The translations under genes and the position numbers were made by a program. The notes beneath the pieces are model-generated. The model did no database searches, was not told the DNA's origin, and saw nothing but the letters and a program-made list of their open reading frames with translations. Source: an uncultured Prevotellaceae bacterium (GTDB taxonomy: Bacteria > Bacteroidota > Bacteroidia > Bacteroidales > Bacteroidaceae). Taken from it: a stretch of 11,197 nt of DNA. This document shows positions 1 to 7,978 of the stretch, piece by piece (position 1 is the first letter of the stretch; every line of letters begins with the position of its first letter). The stretch is taken from the NCBI GenBank assembly GCA_946403615.1, contig CAMJAO010000043.1, positions 1-11,197 on the forward strand. Direction: 5' to 3'.

Positions 1-53
1 GCCGACCCTCTGCTTGTAAGGCAGATGCTCTAAACCAACTGAGCTAAACGCCC
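1..53 (-). tRNA. tRNA-Val (anticodon UAC), 3' end cut off by window edge
   Basis: Read on the minus strand from position 53, the sequence folds as the first two-thirds of a tRNA. The acceptor 5' strand GGGCGTT is at 53-47, followed by TA, then a D arm with GCTC (44-41) pairing GAGC (30-27) around a loop containing GTTGG. The anticodon stem TCTGC/GCAGA encloses the loop CTTACAA (20-14). The anticodon is 5'-UAC-3' (positions 18-16), which reads GUA valine codons. The variable region and the start of the T stem (GGC) follow, and the window ends there, so the T arm and acceptor 3' strand are not visible. A strong promoter sits directly upstream. Further tRNAs could follow in tandem outside the window. 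Confidence 0.95.
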
Positions 54-72
54 TTGTTTTGAAAAGCGAGTG

Positions 73-104
73 CAAAGGTACTGCATTATTCTGAGATAGC
101 CAAA
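73..104 (-). promoter_or_regulatory. Bacteroidetes-type promoter of the tRNA-Val gene
   Basis: On the minus strand, TTTG (complement of 101-104) is followed after exactly 20 nt by TACCTTTG (complement of 73-80). This matches the Bacteroidetes housekeeping sigma consensus TTTG / TAnnTTTG perfectly at normal spacing. Transcription should start around 65-67, a dozen or so bases before the mature tRNA 5' end at 53. It is the best promoter match in the window. Confidence 0.8.
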
Positions 105-129
105 TTTTCTGGAAGAAAATATTTAGGGA

Positions 130-168
130 GAATGACGGGAGGGATGAGAATGGATGGGAGGAATGGAT
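130..168. repeat. Imperfect tandem repeat, about 18-20 nt, two copies
   Basis: Two adjacent purine-rich units, GAATGACGGGAGGGATGA (130-147) and GAATGGATGGGAGGAATGGA (148-167), match at most positions if one base is gapped. They lie between the ompA-like terminator and the tRNA promoter. No function is evident, and with only two diverged copies this may be chance low complexity. Confidence 0.35.
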
Positions 169-220
169 ATTGGCAGGTTCTGTTGAGAGTTGAAGAGTGT
201 ATGGAGGCAAAAGCCAAAAC

Positions 221-252
221 AAAAAAAATCGCCCCCCGAATGGGAGGCGATT
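221..252 (-). terminator. Intrinsic terminator of the OmpA-family gene
   Basis: A 10-bp stem is formed by 228-237 and 242-251 around the 4-nt loop at 238-241, with a single C/A mismatch (234/245). On the minus strand the hairpin is followed at once by eight T residues (complement of A221-A228). It lies about 27 nt past the stop codon of the OmpA-like gene and separates that gene from the independently promoted tRNA. Confidence 0.9.
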
Positions 253-277
253 ATTTGTTGTTGTGTCAGTGCACAGA

Positions 278-1459
278 TTACTCGGTGATCTGGACAGTAG
301 CACGACGGTTGAACTCGATGGGAGAAAGTGTATCAACACCACCCTGTCCGACGGTGCGGATCTTTGAGCGGTCAACACCCATATCCTCAAGTTCTCCGGC
401 GACGGTCTCAGCACGCTGCTCAGACAGCCACTGGTTGTGCTCAGCATTACCGGTAGCGCTGTCAGCATAACCTGTTACGAGCACGCCAGTCTTGTTGTCA
501 ACAGCATACTTAGCAAGAGCGCGAACGTTCACGAGGTCCTTCTGAGAAGCGATCTCGGTACGGTTGCAGTTGAAGAACACAGAAACGGGAGTGTTCACGA
601 ACTCCTTCATGCCCGGATTGGTGGGGCAAACGTGGTTCTTAATGAGGTTGTTCAGGCGAGCGATCTCAGCGTTAGCATCGTTGAGCTGTGAGTTGAGAGC
701 GTCGATCTGAGCCTGATACATAGCCTTGATAGCGTCCACATCGGGTACTGCATCCCATGTAGCACGACCGAGGTTGTAGGTGAAGCCGATTTCAGCATAG
801 AGTGTGATGTCATGAGCTTTCCAACCCTTGCGATAAGGATCAGCCAGGACTTTATCAACGCCGTCCTTGTCAGCCTCGTTGTACTTTGCACCAAGCTCGA
901 GGTTGATAGCGAACTTTCTGCTGATGTTGAACTCGTTCAGCAAACCAGCGCTCAAACCGATAGAGCTACGGTTGTCGGTCCAGTTACGTGTGAAGTCAGC
1001 ACCACCGAAGGGGATGAAGTTCCAAACACGGTTGGGGTTGTAACCAAGCAGCATATTGCTGAGGTTGAACATCACCTGCGGGTTGATAGAGAAGAATTTG
1101 TAGTGTACGCTTTCTCTCTGATCACCTGAGCCGCGATAGTTACCAAGACGCTGGCCCCAAAGACCCATACCTTTCACGCGGACACCGATGCCCGGGGTGA
1201 ACCATTTACCGATAGCTACAGAAACGCCACCGCTGGTACGGTTACCTGAGAGGGGGAATCCGTCAAACATATCGGTCTGATCGAAATTCTGACCGTGCTC
1301 CTGAGAGCCGATGAACCAATTCCAGTTGGCGCCAACCTGGACAAACCAGTTGCTCCAGAAGGAATTCGTAGCGACGCTGTACTTATTCACAACGTCACTC
1401 TGTGCCATAGAGGCGACAGATACGCCAGCAAAAGCCAGCACCATGAATAATTTTTTCAT
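278..1459 (-). CDS. OmpA-family outer membrane porin with coiled-coil linker and peptidoglycan-binding domain
   Basis: This 393-aa protein starts with a signal peptide (about residues 1-19, basic KK, hydrophobic core, SMA|Q cleavage). Residues 20 to about 232 are rich in aromatic/glycine alternation (for example WFVQVGANWNWF), as expected of an eight-stranded OmpA-like barrel. Residues about 240-277 have heptad character (QIDALNSQLNDANAEIARLN), suggesting a periplasmic coiled-coil linker. Residues about 290-393 are an OmpA C-terminal domain with the diaminopimelate-binding pair D333 (GYAD) and R349 (LSEQRA), so it should tether the outer membrane to peptidoglycan. The only cysteines are C278, just after the coiled coil, and C298 in the OmpA domain. 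It has its own promoter and terminator. The ATG at 1457-1459 is chosen because the signal peptide follows directly. The nearest characterised relatives I know of are the Porphyromonas Pgm6/Pgm7 proteins, but orthology is not shown here. Confidence 0.93.
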   Translation of the reverse strand: MKKLFMVLAFAGVSVASMAQSDVVNKYSVATNSFWSNWFVQVGANWNWFIGSQEHGQNFDQTDMFDGFPLSGNRTSGGVSVAIGKWFTPGIGVRVKGMGLWGQRLGNYRGSGDQRESVHYKFFSINPQVMFNLSNMLLGYNPNRVWNFIPFGGADFTRNWTDNRSSIGLSAGLLNEFNISRKFAINLELGAKYNEADKDGVDKVLADPYRKGWKAHDITLYAEIGFTYNLGRATWDAVPDVDAIKAMYQAQIDALNSQLNDANAEIARLNNLIKNHVCPTNPGMKEFVNTPVSVFFNCNRTEIASQKDLVNVRALAKYAVDNKTGVLVTGYADSATGNAEHNQWLSEQRAETVAGELEDMGVDRSKIRTVGQGGVDTLSPIEFNRRATVQITE

Positions 1460-1528
1460 AACCTTTATTTAATTAAACAATCAAAAAAATATTTCTTATA
1501 AAAAGAAGCTTCAATACGAATTCGGAGG

Positions 1529-1536
1529 CAAAGATA
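1529..1536 (-). promoter_or_regulatory. Putative -7 element of the OmpA-family gene promoter
   Basis: The minus-strand sequence TATCTTTG fits TAnnTTTG and would give a 5' UTR of roughly 60 nt before the ATG at 1459. I see no TTTG at the usual -33 distance. Instead a run of nine A residues (complement of 1560-1568) begins there, followed upstream by a second run of eight (1571-1578). The leader between promoter and ATG is A/T rich and has no Shine-Dalgarno site at a useful distance. Confidence 0.55.
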
Positions 1537-1603
1537 ATAATATTTTTTAAATCTTATCCTTTTTTTTTCATTTTTTTTCATTATTTGGGCAAAAAAAATG
1601 CAC

Positions 1604-1633
1604 AAAAAGGGAAAAATGAGCGAAAAATCGCTC
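1604..1633 (-). terminator. Intrinsic terminator after mutL
   Basis: The minus strand, immediately after the mutL TAA, reads GAGCGA-TTTT-TCGCTC: a perfect 6-bp stem (1618-1623 with 1628-1633) and a 4-nt loop. It is followed by ATTTTT, CCC and then TTTTT (complement of 1604-1617). The hairpin is short and starts only one or two bases past the stop codon, so it may be a modest terminator that ends the guaB-to-mutL unit. Confidence 0.65.
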
Positions 1634-1634
1634 G

Positions 1635-3434
1635 TTAGGCCAGTATTTGCTCGATTTCTTGCTGTTTTAGGATGTATTGAATGACTTTGCCGTCAGGGGT
1701 GTGATTCACGTCTCGGCATGTAAACAATCGATTGATCACCATGTCCATCTCCTCATTGGTCAGCACTTGTCCGTAGGGTATGGCCGCCGCCCTTGCCATG
1801 GTGAGCGCCAGCCGTTCGCGTTGTACAGCCGCCCCACCTTCAGTTTCATCCACGGCATGTTGTACGAACTCTCTCAATAAGTGCTCGCCCCCTACCCCAT
1901 CCATTTCTGATGGTATGGCATTAACGGCGAAGGAACCGCCACCCAGGTCGGAAACATCGAAGCCCATGGTCTCGAGCGTGGGCAATAGTGAACGCAGCGT
2001 CACAGCCTCCGCTGCTTCGAGTGAGATCATTTCCGGGAAGAGCAGCCGCTGCGCCGCCCATGCATGGGCGTCGGTTTTTGAGAGATATTCCTCATAGAGT
2101 ATACGCATGTGAGCCCGGTGCTGGTCGATAATCATCAGTCCAGACTTCACGGCCGTCATGATATATTGTCCTTTGTACTGATAGTGCACGGGAGCTTTCT
2201 CATCGATGATGCTGCAGTCTGTCTCTTCAGGAGCGAAGAGCGTGGGCTCATGCTGTTGCGGCTCTGTGACATCGGGAAAGAGCGTCTCCCATTGTTCGGG
2301 TGCTGCTTTACGCCGCGGTTTGTCACCCTCGAAAGGATTGTATTGCGGATTGTAATGAATTTTCGGAGCTGCGGCTTTGGTCGTGGGGTCAAAGACGGGG
2401 ATGTCGGGTTTTCCCACTGTATCGAAATCGATGGAGGGCACATCATTGAACCGTCCTATGACATCTTTGACGGCCGCGGTTAATATCTGCCAAATGGCCT
2501 GTTCGTTTTCGAACTTTATCTCTGTCTTCGTGGGATGGATATTCACATCGATATCGCCGGGAGTGACATCGAAATAAATAAAATACGGTATCTGCTCCCC
2601 TTGAGGAACTACTCGCTCGTAAGCATTCTGCACGGCGCGGTGGAAGTAAGGATGACGCATATAACGCCCGTTGACAAAGAAGTACTGTTGTGCTCCTTTT
2701 TTCCTCGACGATTCGGGTTTACCCGTAAAACCGTAGATATGACACATGGAGGTTTCAACCCCTACGGGTAACAGATCCTGGTTCAACCTTTTACCAAATA
2801 CGTCGATAATGCGCTGACGGAGTCCGGCACGGGGCAAGTTAAGCAATTCGGCACCGTTGCTGTGCAGTTTGAACGCGATTTCTGGGTTGACGAGTGCAAT
2901 GCGTTCGAAAGCGATTAGAATATTATTGAGTTCGGTGGTATTGCTTTTTAGGAATTTTCTTCGTGCCGGCACATTGAAGAACAGGTTCTCAACGAGGAAA
3001 TTGGCACCCTCAGGACATGCCACGGGTTCCTGTCCGCGAAACTTCGACCCGGAGATATTGACCAATGTGCCGATATCGTCGCCGCGGTGACGCGTGCGCA
3101 GGGTGACCTGTGCCACTGCCGCTATCGAAGGAAGTGCCTCGCCACGGAATCCCATGGTGGTAAGCGTGAAGAGGTCGTCGGCCTTGCGTATCTTCGACGT
3201 GGCATGACGCTCAAAGGCCAGTCGCGCGTCGGTGTCAGTCATACCCTCGCCATCGTCGATGACCTGTATGGATGTGCGTCCCGCATCGACGACGATGACG
3301 TTGATGTGTCGCGCTCCGGCATCGACGGCGTTCTCCACCAACTCTTTCACGACAGAGGCCGGGCGCTGTATGACCTCGCCCGCCGCTATCTGGTTGGCAA
3401 CAGAATCGGGTAATAACTGGATGATATCTGACAT
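1635..3434 (-). CDS. mutL: DNA mismatch repair protein MutL
   Basis: This 599-aa protein has the length and order of MutL. The GHKL ATPase half carries NQIAAGEV (14-21), the catalytic/Mg region ELVENAVDAG with E34 and N35, DDGEGM (60-65), ATSKI (78-82) and GFRGEAL (95-101). The transducer domain follows with FVNGR (253-257) and NIHPTK (298-303). A variable proline/charged linker spans about 330-410, and a C-terminal dimerisation domain runs from about 412. QRLLFP (462-467) matches the beta-clamp-binding motif of bacterial MutL. The endonuclease metal motif DQHA-x2-E-x4-E appears as DQHR..M....E at 437-448, so two conserved positions are changed. The final region has NHTPDG instead of the usual CPHGRP-type motif. 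MutL couples MutS mismatch recognition to strand incision and excision. It lies 26 nt after the OstA-like gene and is probably co-transcribed with it. The ATG gives the canonical N-terminus. Confidence 0.97.
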   Translation of the reverse strand: MSDIIQLLPDSVANQIAAGEVIQRPASVVKELVENAVDAGARHINVIVVDAGRTSIQVIDDGEGMTDTDARLAFERHATSKIRKADDLFTLTTMGFRGEALPSIAAVAQVTLRTRHRGDDIGTLVNISGSKFRGQEPVACPEGANFLVENLFFNVPARRKFLKSNTTELNNILIAFERIALVNPEIAFKLHSNGAELLNLPRAGLRQRIIDVFGKRLNQDLLPVGVETSMCHIYGFTGKPESSRKKGAQQYFFVNGRYMRHPYFHRAVQNAYERVVPQGEQIPYFIYFDVTPGDIDVNIHPTKTEIKFENEQAIWQILTAAVKDVIGRFNDVPSIDFDTVGKPDIPVFDPTTKAAAPKIHYNPQYNPFEGDKPRRKAAPEQWETLFPDVTEPQQHEPTLFAPEETDCSIIDEKAPVHYQYKGQYIMTAVKSGLMIIDQHRAHMRILYEEYLSKTDAHAWAAQRLLFPEMISLEAAEAVTLRSLLPTLETMGFDVSDLGGGSFAVNAIPSEMDGVGGEHLLREFVQHAVDETEGGAAVQRERLALTMARAAAIPYGQVLTNEEMDMVINRLFTCRDVNHTPDGKVIQYILKQQEIEQILA

Positions 3435-3460
3435 TTTAGGTTTTGAGGTTGTATGGGGGA

Positions 3461-5083
3461 TTACTTAATATTTTCTTTGTGCTGCTCCTTGCCGCGCCAA
3501 ACGAAGATGTCGTCTTTATTGATAGGCCGGAGGTCATCGTACCACGCGAAGCCGGGCAACCGCTCCTCACCGGGCGGTATCTGCCCCATGGGATAGAGCA
3601 CGCCCTCGGCTTTGGGCATCCATATCTTCTCGAGTTGCCGACGTTCACTGATAAACATACGCATGGTATCGGTCTCGGTATAGTTGAGCCCGATGAGCGT
3701 GCTGTCCTTGTCGTCGTAAGGGAAATAGACGACCATGACGTTTCCTTCCGCCACATTTCGCCTGAGATTGCCCTTATCATCAAAGAAGGAATGCATAAAC
3801 TTCGACGCTATCTGGTTGAAATGCTTACCGTCATACATCAGTTCGACCGACATGGCTTTTCCTGAGGCATGAGCCTCGCGCACAGTAGAGTCGTTCATCA
3901 AGACACGTATCTCATCGCCCACCAACTGGCGGTCGCCATTCCAGAGTATCGGGTCGAAAAACATGGTAAGAGACGAATCGCGTGAGCAGATGACCAGCGA
4001 ATCACACATGGCCTGCAAGTCCTTTCTGTACGCGCGTACCTTATTATAACAATATATCTCACGATAGACGGAGTCGGTATCGATGTAGAATGTCTGCACC
4101 CTCATGGTGTCAGCATGGAGATAAAGTGTATCCTTCTGTGAGTAATCTACAAACACGGGGCGCCGTGTAGCCCGCCCTGCTCCAGTCAACTCATTATAGG
4201 TGAAGGCACCAGCGCGCAATTCGTTTTTGTTTTTCTTGTCAATATAGACCACATCGCCATATCCGCGACTGATTTTCGTCTCACTGTCATAATAGAGGCT
4301 GTCGCCCACAATCGACCGTTGCCCGTTTTCGATGGTCGAACGGTCAAACATCTCCGTTCGGTCGCCTTTCATGTAATAATACCCGTTGGACGAGGTAATC
4401 TGGTAACCGTCTTTATTGGAATAGATGGTTGAGCGGCTCATGACCTGTGCCCGCTCTTTGGCTGCGTCATAATAGAGTGTATCGGTGCGTATCTCGTATT
4501 CGGGACTTTTGAGCGTGACGTTGTAATAAGCCACAGCCTCGCGTGTGTCGAGGTTATACCTGCCCCAGTCGCTCACCATGTCAACATTTTTCTTCGAGTC
4601 GTGGAAATGTCCCCCTTCTGCGTAAAAGACGTAATTGAATTTACGGTCGTAGTTAAGACTGTCGGTTTTGAGCACCGATGTCTTACGGTGGGTGACGACG
4701 ACATTTTTACGGGCATAAACCATCTCGCGCTCTGGTCGTCCGTCATACCAAGCGTAGTCGGAGGTAAGTGTGAGCGTATCGCTCTGATTCATCCTCACGT
4801 GTCCGAACGCCTCGAAGGTATTGTCGCGCTCATTGAAATAGGCACTGTCGCAGCGCAGGTGTGTGCCAGCATGCCGGAAAGAGACATTGCCTTTGACGAT
4901 TTGCACATTGGGACGTTTGAACTGGTCGTAGTACAACTGGTCGGCGTGATCGAGATACACTTTCTGGTCAGTCTGTTTGCGCTGCGCCCTTACCTCTGCC
5001 TGGGAAATGACAAAGAGGCATAGAACCAGCCAAAGGATTCTATGCCAATAAATCGGACGATATGTCAGCGCAAGGATGTTCAT
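3461..5083 (-). CDS. OstA-like periplasmic protein (LptA/LptD-N family), probable LPS transport
   Basis: From the ATG at 5083 this encodes 540 aa. A hydrophobic segment (about residues 16-27, ILWLVLCLFVIS) ending near VRA|Q acts as a signal peptide or anchor. The rest is a long array of short beta-strand units with recurring patterns such as D-(S/T)-L-x-Y-D, GNV and RCDSAYF. This is typical of the OstA/LptA beta-jellyroll fold and of Bacteroidetes OstA-like proteins. The family forms the periplasmic bridge or the N-terminal plug-side domain that carries lipopolysaccharide to the outer-membrane LptD. Here there is no barrel-sized C-terminus, so it resembles an extended LptA more than a whole LptD. 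A TTG at 5090-5092 gives a three-residue longer frame. I prefer the ATG because it overlaps the surA stop as ATGA, the usual sign of translational coupling. The exact substrate is inferred from the family. Confidence 0.85.
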   Translation of the reverse strand: MNILALTYRPIYWHRILWLVLCLFVISQAEVRAQRKQTDQKVYLDHADQLYYDQFKRPNVQIVKGNVSFRHAGTHLRCDSAYFNERDNTFEAFGHVRMNQSDTLTLTSDYAWYDGRPEREMVYARKNVVVTHRKTSVLKTDSLNYDRKFNYVFYAEGGHFHDSKKNVDMVSDWGRYNLDTREAVAYYNVTLKSPEYEIRTDTLYYDAAKERAQVMSRSTIYSNKDGYQITSSNGYYYMKGDRTEMFDRSTIENGQRSIVGDSLYYDSETKISRGYGDVVYIDKKNKNELRAGAFTYNELTGAGRATRRPVFVDYSQKDTLYLHADTMRVQTFYIDTDSVYREIYCYNKVRAYRKDLQAMCDSLVICSRDSSLTMFFDPILWNGDRQLVGDEIRVLMNDSTVREAHASGKAMSVELMYDGKHFNQIASKFMHSFFDDKGNLRRNVAEGNVMVVYFPYDDKDSTLIGLNYTETDTMRMFISERRQLEKIWMPKAEGVLYPMGQIPPGEERLPGFAWYDDLRPINKDDIFVWRGKEQHKENIK

Positions 5084-6501
5084 CTCACCCAACCGTCATA
5101 TTCAAACTCACAGTCACGATAGCGCTCATCCATACGCACATAGGTGTTTTTGAGTTTCTCTTTCACCCAGTTCAGCAACAGTTTTTCACGCCTGTCGGCC
5201 AGCACCACATCACGCATGTCTTGGAAATCCTCGGTGATGGTGGCGCGGTGACTGTCGGTGCGGTTTTTCAGTTTGATGATAGCACAAACGGTTTTCCCGC
5301 GTTTATCTATCATGGTGAAAGGCTCGGAGACCTCGCCCGGCTGCAGCTTCTCCACCTCACGCGCCACCTCTGTGGGCAGGTCTTGCATACGGAACTTCGA
5401 TGTGCGTATCATATTCGACTCATCGGAATTGGCCATCAGTCCATGGTTGGAGCGTGTGTCTTTGTCGTCACTGATGAAGGCAGCGTCGTCGAAGGTTATT
5501 TTCCCGCCACGAATGTCGTTAGCCAGGGTGTCGAGTTTGTGTTTCATGTCATCAATGGCCTCTTGGTCGATGGATGGTTTGAGCAGGATGTGCCGCACAT
5601 TGATGCGTTCACCACGGCGGTCGATGAGTTGTATGATGTGATATCCGAACTCCGACTCCACGATTTTGGATACTTTTTTCGGGTCAGTGAGGTTGAACGC
5701 CACAGCAGCGAAAGCCGGGTCGAAAGCCGCACGGGGGGTATATCCCAATTCACCGCCTTGGCTGGCAGAACCATCCTCGGAATAGAGTCGTGCCAATGTG
5801 GCAAAGGTGGTCTCGCCATTATTGACACGGTCGGTAAACTCACGCAACTGGTTTTTCACGCGGTTGACCTCTTCGTCAGATACTTTCGGCTGCTTGGTGA
5901 TAATCTGCACCTCCACAGTCATGGGTATCAAAGGCAGGCTATCCTGAGGCATATCCTTGAAATAATTCCTTACCTCAGCAGGCGAAACGGTGATATCTTC
6001 CACCAGTTTTTTCTTCATCTTCTGCACCAGTTCACGGTTTCTGAACTCATCGTGCATTTCCTGACGCATCTGCGTGATGGATTGTTTGCGGTATTCTTCG
6101 AGTTTCTCTCTCGAACCGACCATCTGAATCCAATAGTTGATTTGGTCTTCGATACTTTGTGAGATATCAGACTCCGTGACCTCGATACTGTCGATGGCCG
6201 CCTGATGGAGGAACAGTTTCTGCACAGCCAATTGCTCTGGAATGGAGCAGTCGGGATTTCCGCTCCATTTCATGCCCTCGGCCTCGCCCTGCATCCTCAT
6301 CACCTCGATGTCGGAGCGGAGGATAGGCTCGTCGCCCACAACCCATACCACCTCGTCGATGACATTGTGCTTATCGTTATTTTGAGGTATGGTGTCATGT
6401 GCGGTTTTCTGGCGGTTTGAGCCACGCAAGCCGCTGCCCGCCTGTACGGAGAGCGCCACGGCAGCCAGACATATCGCCAACCTGAAAAATATCTTTCTCA
6501 T
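5080..6501 (-). CDS. surA: SurA-like periplasmic chaperone / peptidylprolyl isomerase with two parvulin domains
   Basis: This 473-aa secreted protein has a signal peptide (1-21, hydrophobic core LAICLAAVALSV, VQA|G). A SurA N-terminal chaperone segment covers about 46-180 (DEVVWVVGDEPILRSDIE at its start). The first parvulin domain is at about 195-295, with SEDGSASQGGELGY and FGYHIIQL. The second, about 301-410, starts NVRHILL and has a weaker signature (SDDKDTRSNHGL). SurA chaperones unfolded beta-barrel proteins, including LptD and OmpA-type porins, through the periplasm. The following OstA-like gene overlaps it by four bases, and the preceding gene is another parvulin. No promoter matching TAnnTTTG is visible in the 54-nt gap before it, so it is probably read from upstream. 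The symbol rests on domain layout rather than a proven orthology. The ATG is supported by the signal peptide. Confidence 0.9.
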   Translation of the reverse strand: MRKIFFRLAICLAAVALSVQAGSGLRGSNRQKTAHDTIPQNNDKHNVIDEVVWVVGDEPILRSDIEVMRMQGEAEGMKWSGNPDCSIPEQLAVQKLFLHQAAIDSIEVTESDISQSIEDQINYWIQMVGSREKLEEYRKQSITQMRQEMHDEFRNRELVQKMKKKLVEDITVSPAEVRNYFKDMPQDSLPLIPMTVEVQIITKQPKVSDEEVNRVKNQLREFTDRVNNGETTFATLARLYSEDGSASQGGELGYTPRAAFDPAFAAVAFNLTDPKKVSKIVESEFGYHIIQLIDRRGERINVRHILLKPSIDQEAIDDMKHKLDTLANDIRGGKITFDDAAFISDDKDTRSNHGLMANSDESNMIRTSKFRMQDLPTEVAREVEKLQPGEVSEPFTMIDKRGKTVCAIIKLKNRTDSHRATITEDFQDMRDVVLADRREKLLLNWVKEKLKNTYVRMDERYRDCEFEYDGWVR

Positions 6502-6555
6502 CTGCTTTTTCTTATAGGAGTTAAAGAGGCTCTTTTTTGCTCCTCATCTTAACAA

Positions 6556-7974
6556 TTAGTGTTTATTGACGGTGGAGAGCACCTGTTTGTTGATGGTCAC
6601 AGTGTAACGTTTGCGCAGCTGAGCCACCCACTCTTTCTCAAGGGCATCCTGATAGTCGGCAACGACGGCACCTTTCACATCGGTGTATTCTTTGGGCGCC
6701 TTGAGCACCTTGCCGTAAGTAGCGTCGATGGGATAGTCCTTGACCGGTTCGACAGTGACGTTTTTCTTGAACACCTCGCGGTCAACCAGTTTGCTGTCGC
6801 CGGGTTTGAACAGTCCTTTCTCCACTCGGATACGGATGACAGAGTCGGCGTTGAACGTGGTTTTCAGTTTCTCCGTCCACTGGTCGAAGGGGATTTTCTT
6901 CACAGCGTTTTTCACTGCTTTCACGTCTTTCTTATCTTTCACATGATAAGCGATGCCTTTGAATCGCGGCTGGTCCCACTTGTATTTCTTCTTGTTTTTC
7001 TGGAAGAAAGCCTTCAGTCCAGCCTCATCGTTGGCAGCCTTTTCCCACACATGTTTGTTGCTCACCTCATACAGCAGCAGACCATCGTGATACTCGCGAA
7101 TGAGGTTGGCGAGTTCAGGGTCGCCGGCAGCCATCTCATCTGCCTTGGCTTCGAGCAGAGCCCCGGGTGTGGTTGACTGTTCCTGCGCCATCTGCTTCAG
7201 TTTACGGTCGATGATACTCTCGCGTATGCCTCGCTGATCAATGAAGTTGATGATGTCATTTTTGAGCGAGTCAAAGGGGAAGAACGCCGATTTGTCGTCC
7301 ATTTTGATGATATGATAGCCGAAGGGTGAGAGCACAGGTTGCGAGATTTCGCCCTTGCGGAGGGCGTATGCCGCCTTTTCAAACTCGCTCACGGTCTGTC
7401 CGGGTTGCACCCAAGGCAGTTGTCCGCCATCGACCGCCGTTCCTTTATCGTCAGAGCACTTGCGGGCAAGCGTGGCGAAGTCAGCACCGGCTTTGAGGGC
7501 GTTGTAAATGGAGTCGATGCGCATTTTGGCACGGTTCTGCTGTTCCTGAGATGCCTTCTGGTCGAGACGCAACAGGATGTGCGACGGTTTGATCAATCCG
7601 CCGAGTGAATCCACCTGCCGTTGCGTGCGGTCATAAATGCGCCGAGCCTCTTCGGTTACATCAGCATCGGTGATCATGTAAGGGCGTATCTGCTGGTCAC
7701 GGTATTGAGCAAACTCGTTTTTGAAGGCAGCCGTTGTGTCGATGCCCGCCTCGATGGCTGCAGCCACCTTGAGTTTGTAATTGACGAACAAGTCCACATA
7801 TTCATCGACCGATTTCTTGTCGATGACACCTTCGGAATTGTTTTTGTTGTACGAATACTCAAACTCTGAACGAGTGACAGGCTGCCCGTTGATGGTCATG
7901 ATGACGGGGTCGTTTTGTGCCTGTGCTGCGGCGGCTGTCAGGAGCAATGCCGCGAAAAATGTTTTTATTCTCAT
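6556..7974 (-). CDS. Periplasmic peptidylprolyl isomerase, PpiC/parvulin type
   Basis: This 472-aa protein begins with a clear signal peptide (1-19, FFAALLLTAAAAQA|Q). The segment after it (INGQPVTRSEFEYSYNKNN, about 28-46) and the helical region to about 125 resemble the SurA/PpiD N-terminal chaperone module. One parvulin domain is visible at about 128-226, with KPSHILLRL, the GGQLPWV turn and FGYHIIKM. The C-terminal 240 residues are lysine rich and show no second recognisable parvulin signature, though a degenerate one is possible near 330-390 (FKGIAYHVKDKK). It should act on exported proteins in the periplasm with the adjacent SurA-like protein. It lies between guaB and surA on the same strand with short gaps and no terminator, suggesting co-transcription. 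The ATG is followed at once by the signal peptide. Confidence 0.88.
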   Translation of the reverse strand: MRIKTFFAALLLTAAAAQAQNDPVIMTINGQPVTRSEFEYSYNKNNSEGVIDKKSVDEYVDLFVNYKLKVAAAIEAGIDTTAAFKNEFAQYRDQQIRPYMITDADVTEEARRIYDRTQRQVDSLGGLIKPSHILLRLDQKASQEQQNRAKMRIDSIYNALKAGADFATLARKCSDDKGTAVDGGQLPWVQPGQTVSEFEKAAYALRKGEISQPVLSPFGYHIIKMDDKSAFFPFDSLKNDIINFIDQRGIRESIIDRKLKQMAQEQSTTPGALLEAKADEMAAGDPELANLIREYHDGLLLYEVSNKHVWEKAANDEAGLKAFFQKNKKKYKWDQPRFKGIAYHVKDKKDVKAVKNAVKKIPFDQWTEKLKTTFNADSVIRIRVEKGLFKPGDSKLVDREVFKKNVTVEPVKDYPIDATYGKVLKAPKEYTDVKGAVVADYQDALEKEWVAQLRKRYTVTINKQVLSTVNKH

Positions 7975-7978
7975 TTTT

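Noticed and set aside
132..470. A 112-codon plus-strand frame near the left end
   Set aside because: It crosses the ompA-like terminator and runs antisense into that gene. It has no domain or start-site support.
5062..6162. A 366-codon open frame on the plus strand
   Set aside because: It lies wholly antisense to the surA-like gene, apart from its first bases. Its translation is histidine/phenylalanine/valine rich with no recognisable domain, as expected of a shadow frame, while the minus-strand frame has clear parvulin motifs.
6502..6555. Possible hairpin between the parvulin gene and surA (GAGGAGC / GAGCCTC)
   Set aside because: The pairing needs a mismatch and a T-run does not follow, so neither a terminator nor an attenuator is supported. 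No TAnnTTTG promoter is seen either.
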